Shown here: in pieces, positions 13,531 to 25,700 of the stretch | Layout: each line of letters starts with the position of its first letter | Position numbering within the stretch: the stretch's first letter is position 1 | NCBI GenBank assembly: GCA_014706295.1 | Contig: JACSVZ010000011.1 | Span: forward strand, 4,342,663 to 4,406,662 | Reading direction: 5' to 3' | Source of the DNA: Lycocorax pyrrhopterus obiensis | Lineage: Eukaryota > Chordata > Aves > Passeriformes > Paradisaeidae | DNA length: 64,000 nt | Program-made: the position numbers and the translations under genes | The notes under the pieces: model-generated | The model's database searches: none | What the model was told of the DNA's origin: nothing | Seen by the model: only the letters and a program-made list of their open reading frames with translations

Positions 13531-16500
13531 GGGAGAGTTCTGAGCCATACCTTCAAACCAGAGCCACCGTGCTTTTAGGATGTGTCAGAGTGCACACAGG
13601 CTTGGCACTGCAACGCGCTTTAATGCATCTTCAGAGCACCTTATCTTGTATGCTCTGCTTTAATTGAGATTAAATGGCTTTGAAGGTCCAAACACAATTT
13701 CAAGGACAATGCAATATCTCATATTCTCAGTGAAAGGTTTTTAATGTATTTCCTTAAAGCCAAGACAAATATACCATACAAATACATTACATCAGGCTGA
13801 TGTGTCTCTCTCAAACTTAGAAAAGCCAATACAATTTGAATTTAAAACACAGCATAGTATTCCCAAGGCTGTGACTGGGGTGAGAGAATTGCAGAGGAGC
13901 TTGGGGTCTGCAAGAGCACCAGTGGCAAAGTAACAACAGAAGCAACATTTTTAAAGGAAAGTAGAAGAGCCTGGATCCTGTGGAAAGTCAGATATCATTT
14001 GTTCCAGGGAAGGCTTGTGAGAGTATTCTTCTGGGAGTACATACTCTGAATTCTTTGCACGGCGTCAAGGCACAAGAAAAACCATCCTGAAAATTTGGGT
14101 TAGTTTGTCCCCCTTGTCTTTACAGCATTGCTATAATAATGGTTTAAGAAAACTTAAATAAGTGTCCTATGAAAAGAGAAATTACAAAAAGGAAACTTAG
14201 CCTCCTCCTCCTTTTTGTAGCTTCAGTTTAATACTTAGCATTTTCTTTAGTTGCAAGCTTGTCCTCTCTGCCTTGCTTCAGTGATGATATAAAGGTGCTG
14301 CAGTACCTTGGAAGATGTTGCTGCATTCCAATAATGATAACTGTGTAGTTTCATGACCCTCCTGAGCTTACATTTGAGGCCTCATTGGAAAATCTGCCAT
14401 CATATCACAAGGATATGAAGTCTAATACTGCCAATTTTGTGAATTATTCATTAGTCTGAAGGAAAAAGAAACAACAAAGATACAGGCAGCTTCTTTTTAT
14501 TTATGGTTTTACTACTCTTCATATTTTTTAAGTGAAGGGAATACAATTCTTCCATCTTTTCCACAACAACAACAACAGAAAAAAAATAAAATATGTGTGC
14601 TTGAAAAGTTGGGATTTCTGGGAATACATTTTCCTCTTTTAGCTAGCATTTTAACATAAGGTAAAACATTTTTTTGACAAGGTAAGTAGAGTAAACAAAG
14701 ATCAGTGAGAAGGCAGAAATTATTGAAGTACTGGAAAAACTGCTGCAGGCTACTTTTTCACACATTGCTGCTCAAGTCAGGATTATGCTATGACAGTTCT
14801 AACTCTCCTGCTGACATCCTTATAGACTCTATTACATTATTTACTTCTTGTAAAATAACATTCTATTACAGCTCCTTCATGTCCTGCTGCTAGTCTAAGT
14901 TCAAGGGGAAGAAATTCTGCTCTCCCCCTTCCAGCTCGTTAACACAGCTCTGAGGAGATCATTATTAAACAGACTGATGTGCAGCCCCTATTTCATGCCC
15001 CATTTTCTACTGCAGTAGCAACTGTATTTCCAGAGTGTTGGTCTCCACTTACATCAACAGCACAGGTGAAACGTGTCAGGCTGTGTCTGGAAGGAGCAGG
15101 TGAAGCATCCCCACCCTGTGCTGAGGATGTAATGCCATTTTTATGTCCCTGAGGGGGAAAGCTTTCAGATATTCCTTTTGCTTTTCCATTGCAGGGAGAA
15201 GTGAAGCCAGGCATGCAGTCATACCTGATTTCAAAAGGAAAAGAGTTGATTCTCAGTAGGGTTGCAGGAACATCTGTGGATAAACCAGGGTTAACAGCAG
15301 ACAGGTTGCTTGAACACTCTCTGAAAACTGGCTTAGGTCTCTTTGTCAGTGTCAGGAGATATTCAAACACATATCACTGAGTCCCATGTCAGGATTCTGC
15401 TGAAACTTGTTTTCTGGGAAGACATACTTATTAGGACCCATAAAATTAGTTTACCTGTCTCTGAATTCTCACTCTAAGCCCAGTTAGATGTGCCACTAGC
15501 AAAATATTCCCTCAGTCTGGCAGAATGCCCAAAGCACCAGCCTTTGAAAAGTCCTGCTTTCATCAGTGCCCAGAATCACCCTGGCAAGTCAATCACCAGC
15601 CCTGCTCCTTGCAGTGGGAATCTTGAAAGCACCGCTCAGCGCTTGAAGAACTGGCATCAAACCTGACAGCAGTGGCCACGTGCTTTGAGATGGTCAGGGG
15701 ACAGGCTACCCCTGGCACTGCTCACACAGCTCTGAGCAGCACGCTCCATCAGCCTGCTAAACCTGCTTGAACATCCCTAACGAAACACAGGCAGCATTTC
15801 AGCACCAATAATACAGGCAACGTGATAATTACCTAATTATCCAGCCCTTGAGAAGGGATAGGCGCTGAAGTTCTCAGCAAAAAGTGAATCATATGAACTC
15901 CTTCTTGGGATAAACAGCGAAACAACTGGAAAATCAGCACTGGATGAAAAGTAAATGTATGGAGCCCCATTCCTTCCACCTTCAAAACTAAGTTTGCTTT
16001 CTTTTGAAAGCAGCAGTATTTCCTTATGGATGGGGTGGGTCCTGATAAGAGCAAAGCATTTGGCCATTGATCTCTGAAGCTTGGCGGGGACTGTGTGGGA
16101 ATTAAGGGTGACTTTTGCCACTTGCCTCTATGTGAACCAGGACTTGAGTCACTGTCTCCAGTGCTCTCACAGTTTGCTGATCAGTTATGGCACTGAAATC
16201 AGGGATAAATTTACATCCTTGAGTGTACTGCGGCAGAAGCTGCTGATTGTTGACTCTGTTTCATGGCAATGGACATGGCTAATTAAGTATATCATTTCTC
16301 ATGAGAAGATTCTGTGACAATCTTCCACAGAGGCAAGAGGTGAAAGTGGCAGGAGGTCCGATTTAAAAGATGCAGTTAGCAAATCTGCTGGAGCAATCAA
16401 ACAGGACAGATAATTGATATTTCTTTCAGTTATGGCGATACTGGTCAATCTAAAAGAATTATTTTGATTCTTGGTACCCTTTGATTTCCTGATATTTTGT

Positions 16501-16849
16501 TTTACAGCCTTAGAAGGTTGGTCTCTGGAGTCCCTGGGTGGGTCCCACAGGCACTGGGATTCACCACACAGTCATTACTGGCAAAGGAACAAGCAGGTTG
16601 TTCACTAGTGCTGCAAAATTTCACTTCCCTTAGGCATGAAAGATGATCCCATTCTTCACCCTCTTACTCCTCTATCTCCTCACTCTGACCTGATTTGTCT
16701 ATAAGAAGGGTTGATTATTCTCTGGAAAACATGTTTTCAAGGAATTTCAATAAAAATACCATGACTATCTGACCAGCTGCTGAAGTCACTTAGTTCCAGT
16801 GCCTGTGGAATGTTTTCAAGACTCGGTGTCCTGGCTCCGTTTGTTAAGA

Positions 16850-17080
16850 CTGCTAATTTAATCTTTGAACCAGGGAGTCATTATATTTATCTGTTTGCAT
16901 TTGGTTTTTATAGACCACCAATTACTGTTATCAAAATAAGTTAAATTAACTGTGTTCTAGGAAAGCAGATAATTTCTGTGTAGACTGGTAAATATCCGAT
17001 TATAAATGAAGCTACCTTTTATTTATTGCAAAGGCTAGCACATTCATCAGCATGCCTAATTAAAATTTAACAATTAATAA
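16850..17080. promoter_or_regulatory. Possible conserved noncoding element
   Basis: Repeat-free block rich in taat/atta words, for example ctaattaaaatttaacaatt at about 17056-17075, ttaaattaac near 16942 and tttgcat at 16894-16900. This resembles developmental enhancers in gene deserts. The call is by character only. Confidence 0.25.
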
Positions 17081-19496
17081 GCAGTGGCAAACCCTGTACG
17101 AAGGTCAGCAGCAACCTAAGCAAACTTATCAAAAATGCAAAGGGGTTTAGAGTTTTTAAAAAGTTCATTCTGTCCTTAATTAACAGATCTAATTACAGCT
17201 CTGCCATAGCAAAATGCAAAATGATCTCTTCAAAAGACAAGGAGTCAAAGGTTTAATAGTGCAGATAACCTTCTTCTTCAGTACATACTGACCCAAGTGT
17301 AGAAGGGAATTTTACCAAGCAGTCAACAGAGTGGATTGGATGGCTTTGAAAGAAATTTAAGCTAAGCAACACACAGAAATCCCCACACAACAAAGGAATT
17401 GAGAGGGAATAAAAACTCTCCTGTGTCTTGGGATTTGAAATAACACCAAGCCAAGACTTTGGGTAATCTCCTTTCTTAGCAAGTTGTCAATGTATTTATT
17501 CCGTGACCTTTGCTGGTTAGTTTTGAATAACACTTTCTGTTCTGTAGACTGCATGTGTTTAATTATCACCTCATTCAACAAAAATGGACAGTGCAGAAAT
17601 CAAGGATAATCTAGCAGAGCAGGGCTAAATACAATAGAGAAAAACATTTAAAATTCCTGCAGTTAATAGTCAGCGTTTAGGCGCTGAAGGACAATTTTCC
17701 AAGTTTTACTGAAGCGTTATTTGTGCATTACTTCTTCAAGAAGTCCAAGAAAAAACTGAGCCTTCTGTTCTGAGTTTTGCAGGAAGAGGCTGGAAATTAA
17801 GAGAACTGGGTTCATCAGTAAGCGAATTAAATCTTCCTGGCTGATTTATGTGGGCAAAGATCATTACACGTGGGTATTAGAAAGTGGCTGAAAGAAAAAC
17901 TAGAGTGCTTAAAATTAATAATACATGGCTGAAATGAATTGTTACTATTCATCTTTACGTTTGGATTAGCAGCAAGAGCACAGGTATGAGAGGCAAGATC
18001 TGTTCAGGGAAACCTGACCTGTGTGAGTATCCTTGGTGTTCCCTTTCATACCCTGCCAGTGACAGAGGCAGTGCAGCCCCACGAACACGGGAATGTGAAG
18101 GAGAAACAATGGAATCACAGTAATTATCTTGGAGAGGCTCAGAAACACAGGGGCCATATTCATCTTAAGCTGGAATCGAAGTGCAGCATAACAAATTTTT
18201 CAACCAAAAGGCTCATTAAATTCAACATGAAAACAGAGAGGCTGTTCTGAGCAATCTCCATGAATTGGCCTCTAGCTTCACCATGGCACTATCACAACCT
18301 GAATTAATTTGCTGTGGAATGATCATTTCCTATTGGCTGTAGGAAGGGAAAAAATTAAGCCTGCTCAGGCTGATGAGCATTTTAAGACTTCTCTTTATTT
18401 CCTTTTATTAAAAAGAATATCGTCTTCTGTTTTTAAAGTGCCTGGCTTGAACTCATAGGTATCTTCACCCATAAATAACGTGCTGTACCAAGGTGGCCTA
18501 GTGTGACTCCAGGGCTGCAGAGATGAAAGCAGAAATGGTGAGGCTTTTAAACGTCACAAACACACTCTCTACTCAACGGACCCAAACACCCTCTGTGGCC
18601 ATGACATGACCCCCACCTCACCTCTAAAGAAATTATAGTGACCGGTCTAAAATGGGGGTGCTCAAGAACAGCTTTGTCTGATATTTGGTCCTTCCCTGCC
18701 TCAGTACAGGAGACAAAACCACTCCTGATACTTTGCTTAAAAACACAGATAGCAGCAAACACCACATTATCACATTCCTCTCTTCGATAACACTTGCTTT
18801 AAGATAAGAAATGAACATAATTACTTGTGTTCTGCTGATGGAAGTGAGCTATCAGAGGCAGGCATTATTACTGTTACTGCTGTCATTATTACCCAAGTAG
18901 CAGGAAGTGCAGTGCTATAAAAACTCTTCTAAGCAGTCACTCCCTCTTACAGACCATTAAAGATTCACTTCACACTTACATCTCTTTCTTCCAGACTCAA
19001 TCCTGAATCATTAATTTTGCACTTGGCATTCCTAAAAGAAAGCTTTTTTTGAAGCAAAACCTTCTCTTGATGTCTGAGTGCGCCCTGAAGATGTTAATCA
19101 CGAGAGACGTACACTCAAGACAAAAAGCCATCCGAGTTCCTTGGATTTATTGAGACTTGAAAGCAGCAAGATGCAAAGATTTTTTGGTTTGTTTTCCGGC
19201 ACCATACAGTGTCCAAGCTTTAGACAATATCCTTTTCTCACAGCAAGCTGAGGAAGAGCAGTTGTTAAAAGGGTGTGTGACCCAAGACACTCTGAAAGTG
19301 TGATCAGATTGAGAACCAAAGCAAACCCTTCCTCCCTCCCTCGCCAAAGTCTCACTTTAGAGATCAACTGGCTTTAAAGAAAAAAAACTATGGGGAGACT
19401 CCACAGTAAGGGAAAGTACAATCTCTTTGTTGTGCAGGTAAGATGCCTCTAATGGAGATTTTTTTTTTTATGCTACCTATCCCTATAAGATTTTAA

Positions 19497-19570
19497 TTTC
19501 TTTTTCTTTTCTTCTCCTCTTTCTTTCCCTTTTTTTTTTCTGTTTTGTCTTTCCCTCTTCTGTCCTTTTC
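19497..19570 (+). repeat. Polypyrimidine tract
   Basis: 74 bases with only three G (19542, 19547, 19562); the first 45 are pure C/T. This may form triplex DNA. It is not flanked by a recognised transposon. Confidence 0.85.
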
Positions 19571-22500
19571 AAGAGATTTTTTTGCTGCCAGTGCTTCAGC
19601 AAAATACAAAACAAATTCAGGGATTTTAAAATGTCCTTTAATATTTTGTTTGGAAGAGACGCCCCTCCCCTCTATGCAGATCTCCTTCCCAAAAGGGTTC
19701 CCCACTTTCTTTTAAGAATACCACAACACTGTGAGAGAAAGTGATTGTTAATTTTTGGGTTTCTGTGAAGCTTTTTCTTCTTGTTTTCCTATCCCAGCAC
19801 AAGTCCTTCCTAAATTAAACACATGAATCAAATGATGAATTAACAAATGGAGACCACCCATGTCAGATATTCTCAGGCTCAGAAATCCTGAATATCTCAT
19901 GCATTATTGCCCTCTAGTGTTACTTCAGAATCTATGGAGAAGATTCTTCTGTAAAATTGAACAAATGCACGTTTCAGAGAGACAGGGCCAGAGCTGACCC
20001 TGAGAAGAACTGACCACACATCCATGAAAAGAGGGATTTTGCAATCCCTTGACTTACCCAAGGGCTTTACTGAGAACCAGTGCTTGGAATATTCATTTCC
20101 ACACAAAGGGAGTGGGGGGAGCACAGGGATCTTTGCTCTCCACCTCTCTGTATTCCAACAAGGATGCCCCTGGTGCCATATGGACATGTTGATCTAATCC
20201 CAGTTCTCCTGTGCCTGAAAGTTCCTCAGGGAGTTTAAAAAGTTTGGTTTAGCAATGGACCAATAAAAATAAAATACACGGCAGTGTAAGTTCAAAACAG
20301 CACTGTTGGACAACAGCATGAACAAATTGGAACGTGACCTGTTACAAAACGATAAATTAACAGATTTTTTTAATCCTCTCCAATCTCACATTAGCTGTTC
20401 AGAAAAGTTCTCTGAACTTCCTGGAAGTCTAGAACCCAGATCAGCAGGTAAGTGCGCTTTCCTCAAGCCATGCCTCACAGTCATTGCACTGCCATTTAGG
20501 GGGTGGTGGAGGAAAAATCCAGAGAACTCAAATCGAGAGCCCTGAAGTGATCCATGGAAAGTAAAACATCCAGCTGGTTCTCTCACATGTGCCTTCATCC
20601 TGCCCCCAAGCAGGAGCTCATGAGCACCTCTGGCGAAGATTTTGCTGGGAACATGCTGATGAAAGCCAGCAAACAACTCTGCTTATTCCGTGTTCAAAAC
20701 CCTGAAATGCCCAACAAAAGGTGGATCATGACATCCCAGCAAGTTTACAAACAAGAAATGTTACTGTGGCTTTTACATATTCATGTTGGGCCTGATTTTT
20801 GTCTCATCCTGATTCCACAGCTGTATCTTGCAGTCAGCTTCAATCATATAATGTGATCTATCCTCATAAAAGGAGCAGAGTCAGAGCAGTGCAAAATATC
20901 CCACTATATTTAGTGATCTATTTATCTGTTGCTTTAAATCTGTAAGGGGTCTCTTCTACATGTTCTTTTGCCAGCCATTTACAGGCATTGATGATTAGAC
21001 TTTTAAAGCCATTTGGGCATTTGCCATGCTCAGTAACTCCTGGAATGTTCAAAACAGCTGAGAGGTTTCTGGGTTTTAAAGGACTTTGACAAGAGTGAGA
21101 TAATAAAGATTTTCAAAACTGTCAAGAGGTATTCATCTGCATCTTTAAAAATGAAATGTCTATCAAAGTGTGACCCTAACCCCCTTCTGAGAAGAAGTAC
21201 ATGCCAGTACTGGGTGTGTTACATCACACTTTTGAAACACATTTGCCAACGTTTCTTCACATCTACTTGACCTGCCTGCAAGAAATTGGCATTCAGACAA
21301 CTTAGAGAGGGTGATTTAAAATCTGATCTTGAACGAGACACTATTTTTCTAAAAGATTGCAAATGTCTGTAACATTTCATGCTCTGAAGCTCATTTTTTT
21401 AACGATCCTCATAACTAGATTTTTATGATGAATCTTTATGATTCAGAGAAATCAAATCCCAGAGTGATTTGTATCCCCCCCTTAGATATGAATATAGCTT
21501 TATAGTAATCTTAAGATACGTACTGGTTGTTTTTTTATATTCAAGGCTTTTTAAGGGATTTCTTTCTGAAGGTATTGAATTTTTTTCTCTGTTACATTAA
21601 CAATAGAGTTTTAACTAAGACACCACTTCAGGAGAGCAGCAATGAAAGGAGAACACAGCTGTGACTTTCAGAGTTTGCAGGGATGTCAGCGAGAGAAAAT
21701 GCATCTTTTCCTGTAAAGTGGGCAAATTTATTCCGTAAGACTTTGAGAGAAAATAAATTTGGAACTTCACAATGCTATTTATTCAGAGTCACTTTGCAGT
21801 GTAAAACCACTGCTGAAAGTTCTCATCATAGAGGGTAGGAATCTCATAAGCATCTCAATGCACCTTACACTCCTGCCTCTGTCAAGAGTCAGCAGCCAAA
21901 TCGATATCAAGACCTATCTTCTTTTATTTTGCTGGAGAGACTCTTAATCAGTCCACAGTTGCCTGGTATGTGTCTAATTTTATGTAGCAAGGAAAAGATG
22001 AGCATATCCACACTGACTTAGCAAGTTCAGAGGTATTTTGCTTTGGAATTTACAAACAGATAGGATCCATGACTGGAATTACAAATGTAGATGGGCATAA
22101 AAGATTTAGAATTGCATTTCTTTCCTCCTAAATAATTTCCCTGCAGCTTGTCATTACTTGTGTAGCACAGCAGCAGGCTCGGCACAGGCACAGCACCACG
22201 AGTGTCACGGGGTCACAGTCAGAGCAGGATGCAAACTCTGGTTTCATATATGCAAAAGCATATTTTAGGACTGTTCGCATTTGAAAAGAGAGCTGTACGT
22301 GAGACATACGGGAGAATAACAAGAAACAAGAGAAGTTCAGCTTTAGATGCATTCTGACCACTACGTCTGGAAAATGTTTTCTGTATTATGTGGAGTTTAA
22401 ATTTGTACTGAGAAGAAAATTTGGCACTGGAAATGGCTCAGATCAGTGTGTAGGTCTAGCCAGGAGTGTGCTGAGCTAGAAGAAGTATTGGGTCTATGTG

Positions 22501-22654
22501 GTCCGAGATGATAGTTTGTGCCTTGAGTCCCGTAATGACAGAGAAAAGCCTATTTTAAGTGTCACTCTTCAGCTCAGGAGCTAAAGTCATAAGGGTCGTG
22601 GTGGTATTGTGCATAACTCCAAGAAGACCCATGGCTCCTAATGCATTTCAAGAG

Positions 22655-22731
22655 AAACAATTTGATTTAAATCAGAAACAATTTGATTTAAATCAGAAAC
22701 AATTTGATTTCAATTGGAAACAATTTAAATG
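22655..22731 (+). repeat. 21-bp tandem repeat, about 3.5 copies
   Basis: Units start at 22655, 22676, 22697 and 22718 with aaacaatttgattt followed by aaatcag. The first two are identical, the third has drifted at its end, and the fourth is partial. The period is a multiple of three, so it reads NQKQFDL repeatedly on the plus strand, but I see no gene around it. Confidence 0.92.
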
Positions 22732-25700
22732 TAAATTGACAGCTGATACTGGGCTTTGAAATAACTTAAACCTTTCTGGGTTTGGTACCTGGAGCCAAAT
22801 TCCTCTTCATATTCTCAGAGCCGTGTCTGTTCTTGCTGCCTGCAAGGGCTGAGCACAAGTGTGAGCTGATCTCCAGGTGCTGGGTGTCCTCCCACTGGAC
22901 AGCAAGAGAAGGCTCCACATGTAGGGCTGTTCCTCTCATAGCAGAGTCAGGGTTCACATCCTCTGAGGGACTTGGCTTGCAGCTGGCAGGAGATGCCATA
23001 GCTAATAGGCACTCAAGCTTATTTAGGATCTGGGCCTCAAATGTTGGCACTAATTAGCTCCTTAAATCACTGCAGAATGGAAGTACAGAATAAAAAAAAA
23101 AATATTTTCCCCTCAACACTGTTCTTTCCAAATTAGGCTGAGATGTTTGCTGAGGGTAGATAACATCTTAACCATGCAGCACTTGCACTGTACCTGTTCT
23201 TAGCTATGCAGAGAACGTGCAGTTCTGGCATCTCTCCCAGACTCTGTAGTATGTTCACTTTCATTTTCGACCACTTTAATAGTAAAAGATCCTTCCTTGG
23301 CAGTGGCTACAAATATCAGAATTCCCACTGTGAGGAAAAGTTTAAATATTCAGAATTCACCTTCAAAGCATTAGTTGAAAATCACTATAAGAAATTCTGC
23401 TCTTGTCTTTGCCTTTTATCTTGTGAAGAAAAGCAAAACCATAAAACCTCGAGGAACAAAGCCTGTCTCTGACCTTGCCCTTGCCCAGATCAGGTGTACA
23501 CGTGTGGAACAAGAGTTTTGTTAGTCAGCAACTGAATGTGTTTGCAAGTTTAATGTGTCCAGCCTATTCAGTTGCAGTACTACAGCTTATCACACTATTA
23601 ACACGCTCTTAGAGATGGGGGAGCCAGGTTCTGCTCATACTTGCTGCTTTTCTTTTTATCTGTTACAGCATACTCGGACATCTGCTGGTTTCGGTAAATT
23701 CAAGCTGACGCTGTCTTAGAGAGGCAAGAGAAGACCACAGCTGCATGCCCTGCTGGTAATTCCCTGAGAGCCTGAACTGGGCCAGCCATGGAAAATGAAG
23801 TAATGCTCTTGGTGCAGCACAAAAAGGGATCTGATAAGTGCTGTTCCAGTTGAATCTTTTTGTGATAGAGGAGAGGCTTTGGGGGAAAGCCTTTAGGCAA
23901 AAACACCATTAGAAAAAATTTGCCGGATATTTTCAAGCTCTGTGTTGTGACTCTCAATTATGTTTCTACAGTGGCCAGGCTGAAGAGAATTGTCCTTTTG
24001 TTCTGAGTTTAGAATAAAGGAAATATTCTTGTCTTTCTAACAGGCTGTAACTGTAGGCTTGGAAAATGTAGTTGAAATGTTCTTGGCTTGCTGACTTTGC
24101 TTTATCCTCTTAACAGAATAAATGTTCTCATGTAATAACAAACCTGACAGATCTTCATAATTGATCCCTATCCCTGACATATGAAGGGCACAGGATGCAA
24201 AGAGAATGAAGCACTGTAAGTACCCTGCAATGGAAGTATTGATTCTCTCAACAGCAGCACTGCCTTTCTCTGTAAGTGCCCACCTCAGCAAGAAGAAATT
24301 ATGGGGGGAAAATGGACAGGGGAAGTAAAATTAGACTTAAATAAAAAAAAAAAGTGTAACTGATAAGTCAGTGAGAGCCTGCCAAGGAGTCTCATTGCCT
24401 AAGGGTTCAGTTTTACATAGAGCCCTTAGCTAGATCAATAGATGCCTTTTGGACTACTGGAGGTTAAAACAAGTATAAGTTGGAGAGGGCTAATAAATCA
24501 ACCCTGCTTGTACCAGACACAAGTTAGTAGTGTCCAAACCCCTTTATACAATTAGAATGGTCCACAGAAGAGTGACTGGCATGGGCTGAGAGGTGCTGTG
24601 GGTAATGGGTAAAGTGCTGTGAGGAGGGCTGCTCACATCTCTCACTGCTGGATTATAATCAAGCAAGTTGTTCTTTCAAAGCCTGATGTCCTTGATAAAC
24701 AAGGAATGGCAAGACTTATTAAAGTGCAGTCCAATCATTGTTATACCCTGATACTGGAAGAGATAGGTGTCAGGTTCTGTTACTGCTGACATTTTCACAG
24801 CACCCAAATGATCTCGTCCGAGGTGTGTGAGGAGGCACGTTGGCACTTAATACGTGCACACCTATTCCCAAACCTGCAAAACCACTGCAGGAACCCTTTA
24901 ACCTGTTCTTTCATCTTCCTTTATCCATCACTGTTGTCTCACAATCTGCTCCCACTGAGCATGCTGCAGTTGTCTAACGAATTTCACATTCAGATGGTTG
25001 AGTCACATTACACTCCACAGGGTCATATAAATGTTCTGAAGCTGACAGTTGTGATTACAAGTTAGTTGGGTAAGAAGAGGACCCCTGGGCACAAATCTCT
25101 GATGTACCTGAAAATTCTTTTGGCAGCAGTGACTAAATCTATCCCAAGCCTACAAGGTCAATTTGCAGCTCAGTTGCCATCCATATTTATCTGCCTCACA
25201 CATTGAAATTTTGCTATGACAGCGATAAGAGCTCTAGGAAATACCTCAAGTAGATTGTTTCTGTGGGTAGCCTGTAACCCTCGTTCTTTTGAAACAGTCT
25301 TCCAGGTTGTGTCATTCTCTTGATGATGCCATCTTAAGTTAAAAAAAGGAAAAAAAAAGTCAACAAGAAAACCAAACCTAAAATAAAATATGCTCTTATA
25401 GCCATAGAATTCCCTTTCACTTCAAATCTGGCTGATAACGTGGCAAGCTTTGGTTGCACCACTGTCACCAAATGTAGGCACTGCTCTGCTAAACAATAAA
25501 GGGAAAAGGCTGGCTGCTGGAAGGGACAAAGAATGCAGTGTAACTTAAATTTCTCATGTTATCTCATATTATGGAGGGACTTGTGAATAGAAAAAATGCC
25601 AAAAATGGAAAATCCTGTTTGCATATACAGCCCCTTGGCTCCTGAGCACTTCCAGTGCTTGGTGATCTCTCAGTCAGAGTTCCTGCTCAGAAAGAATGTA

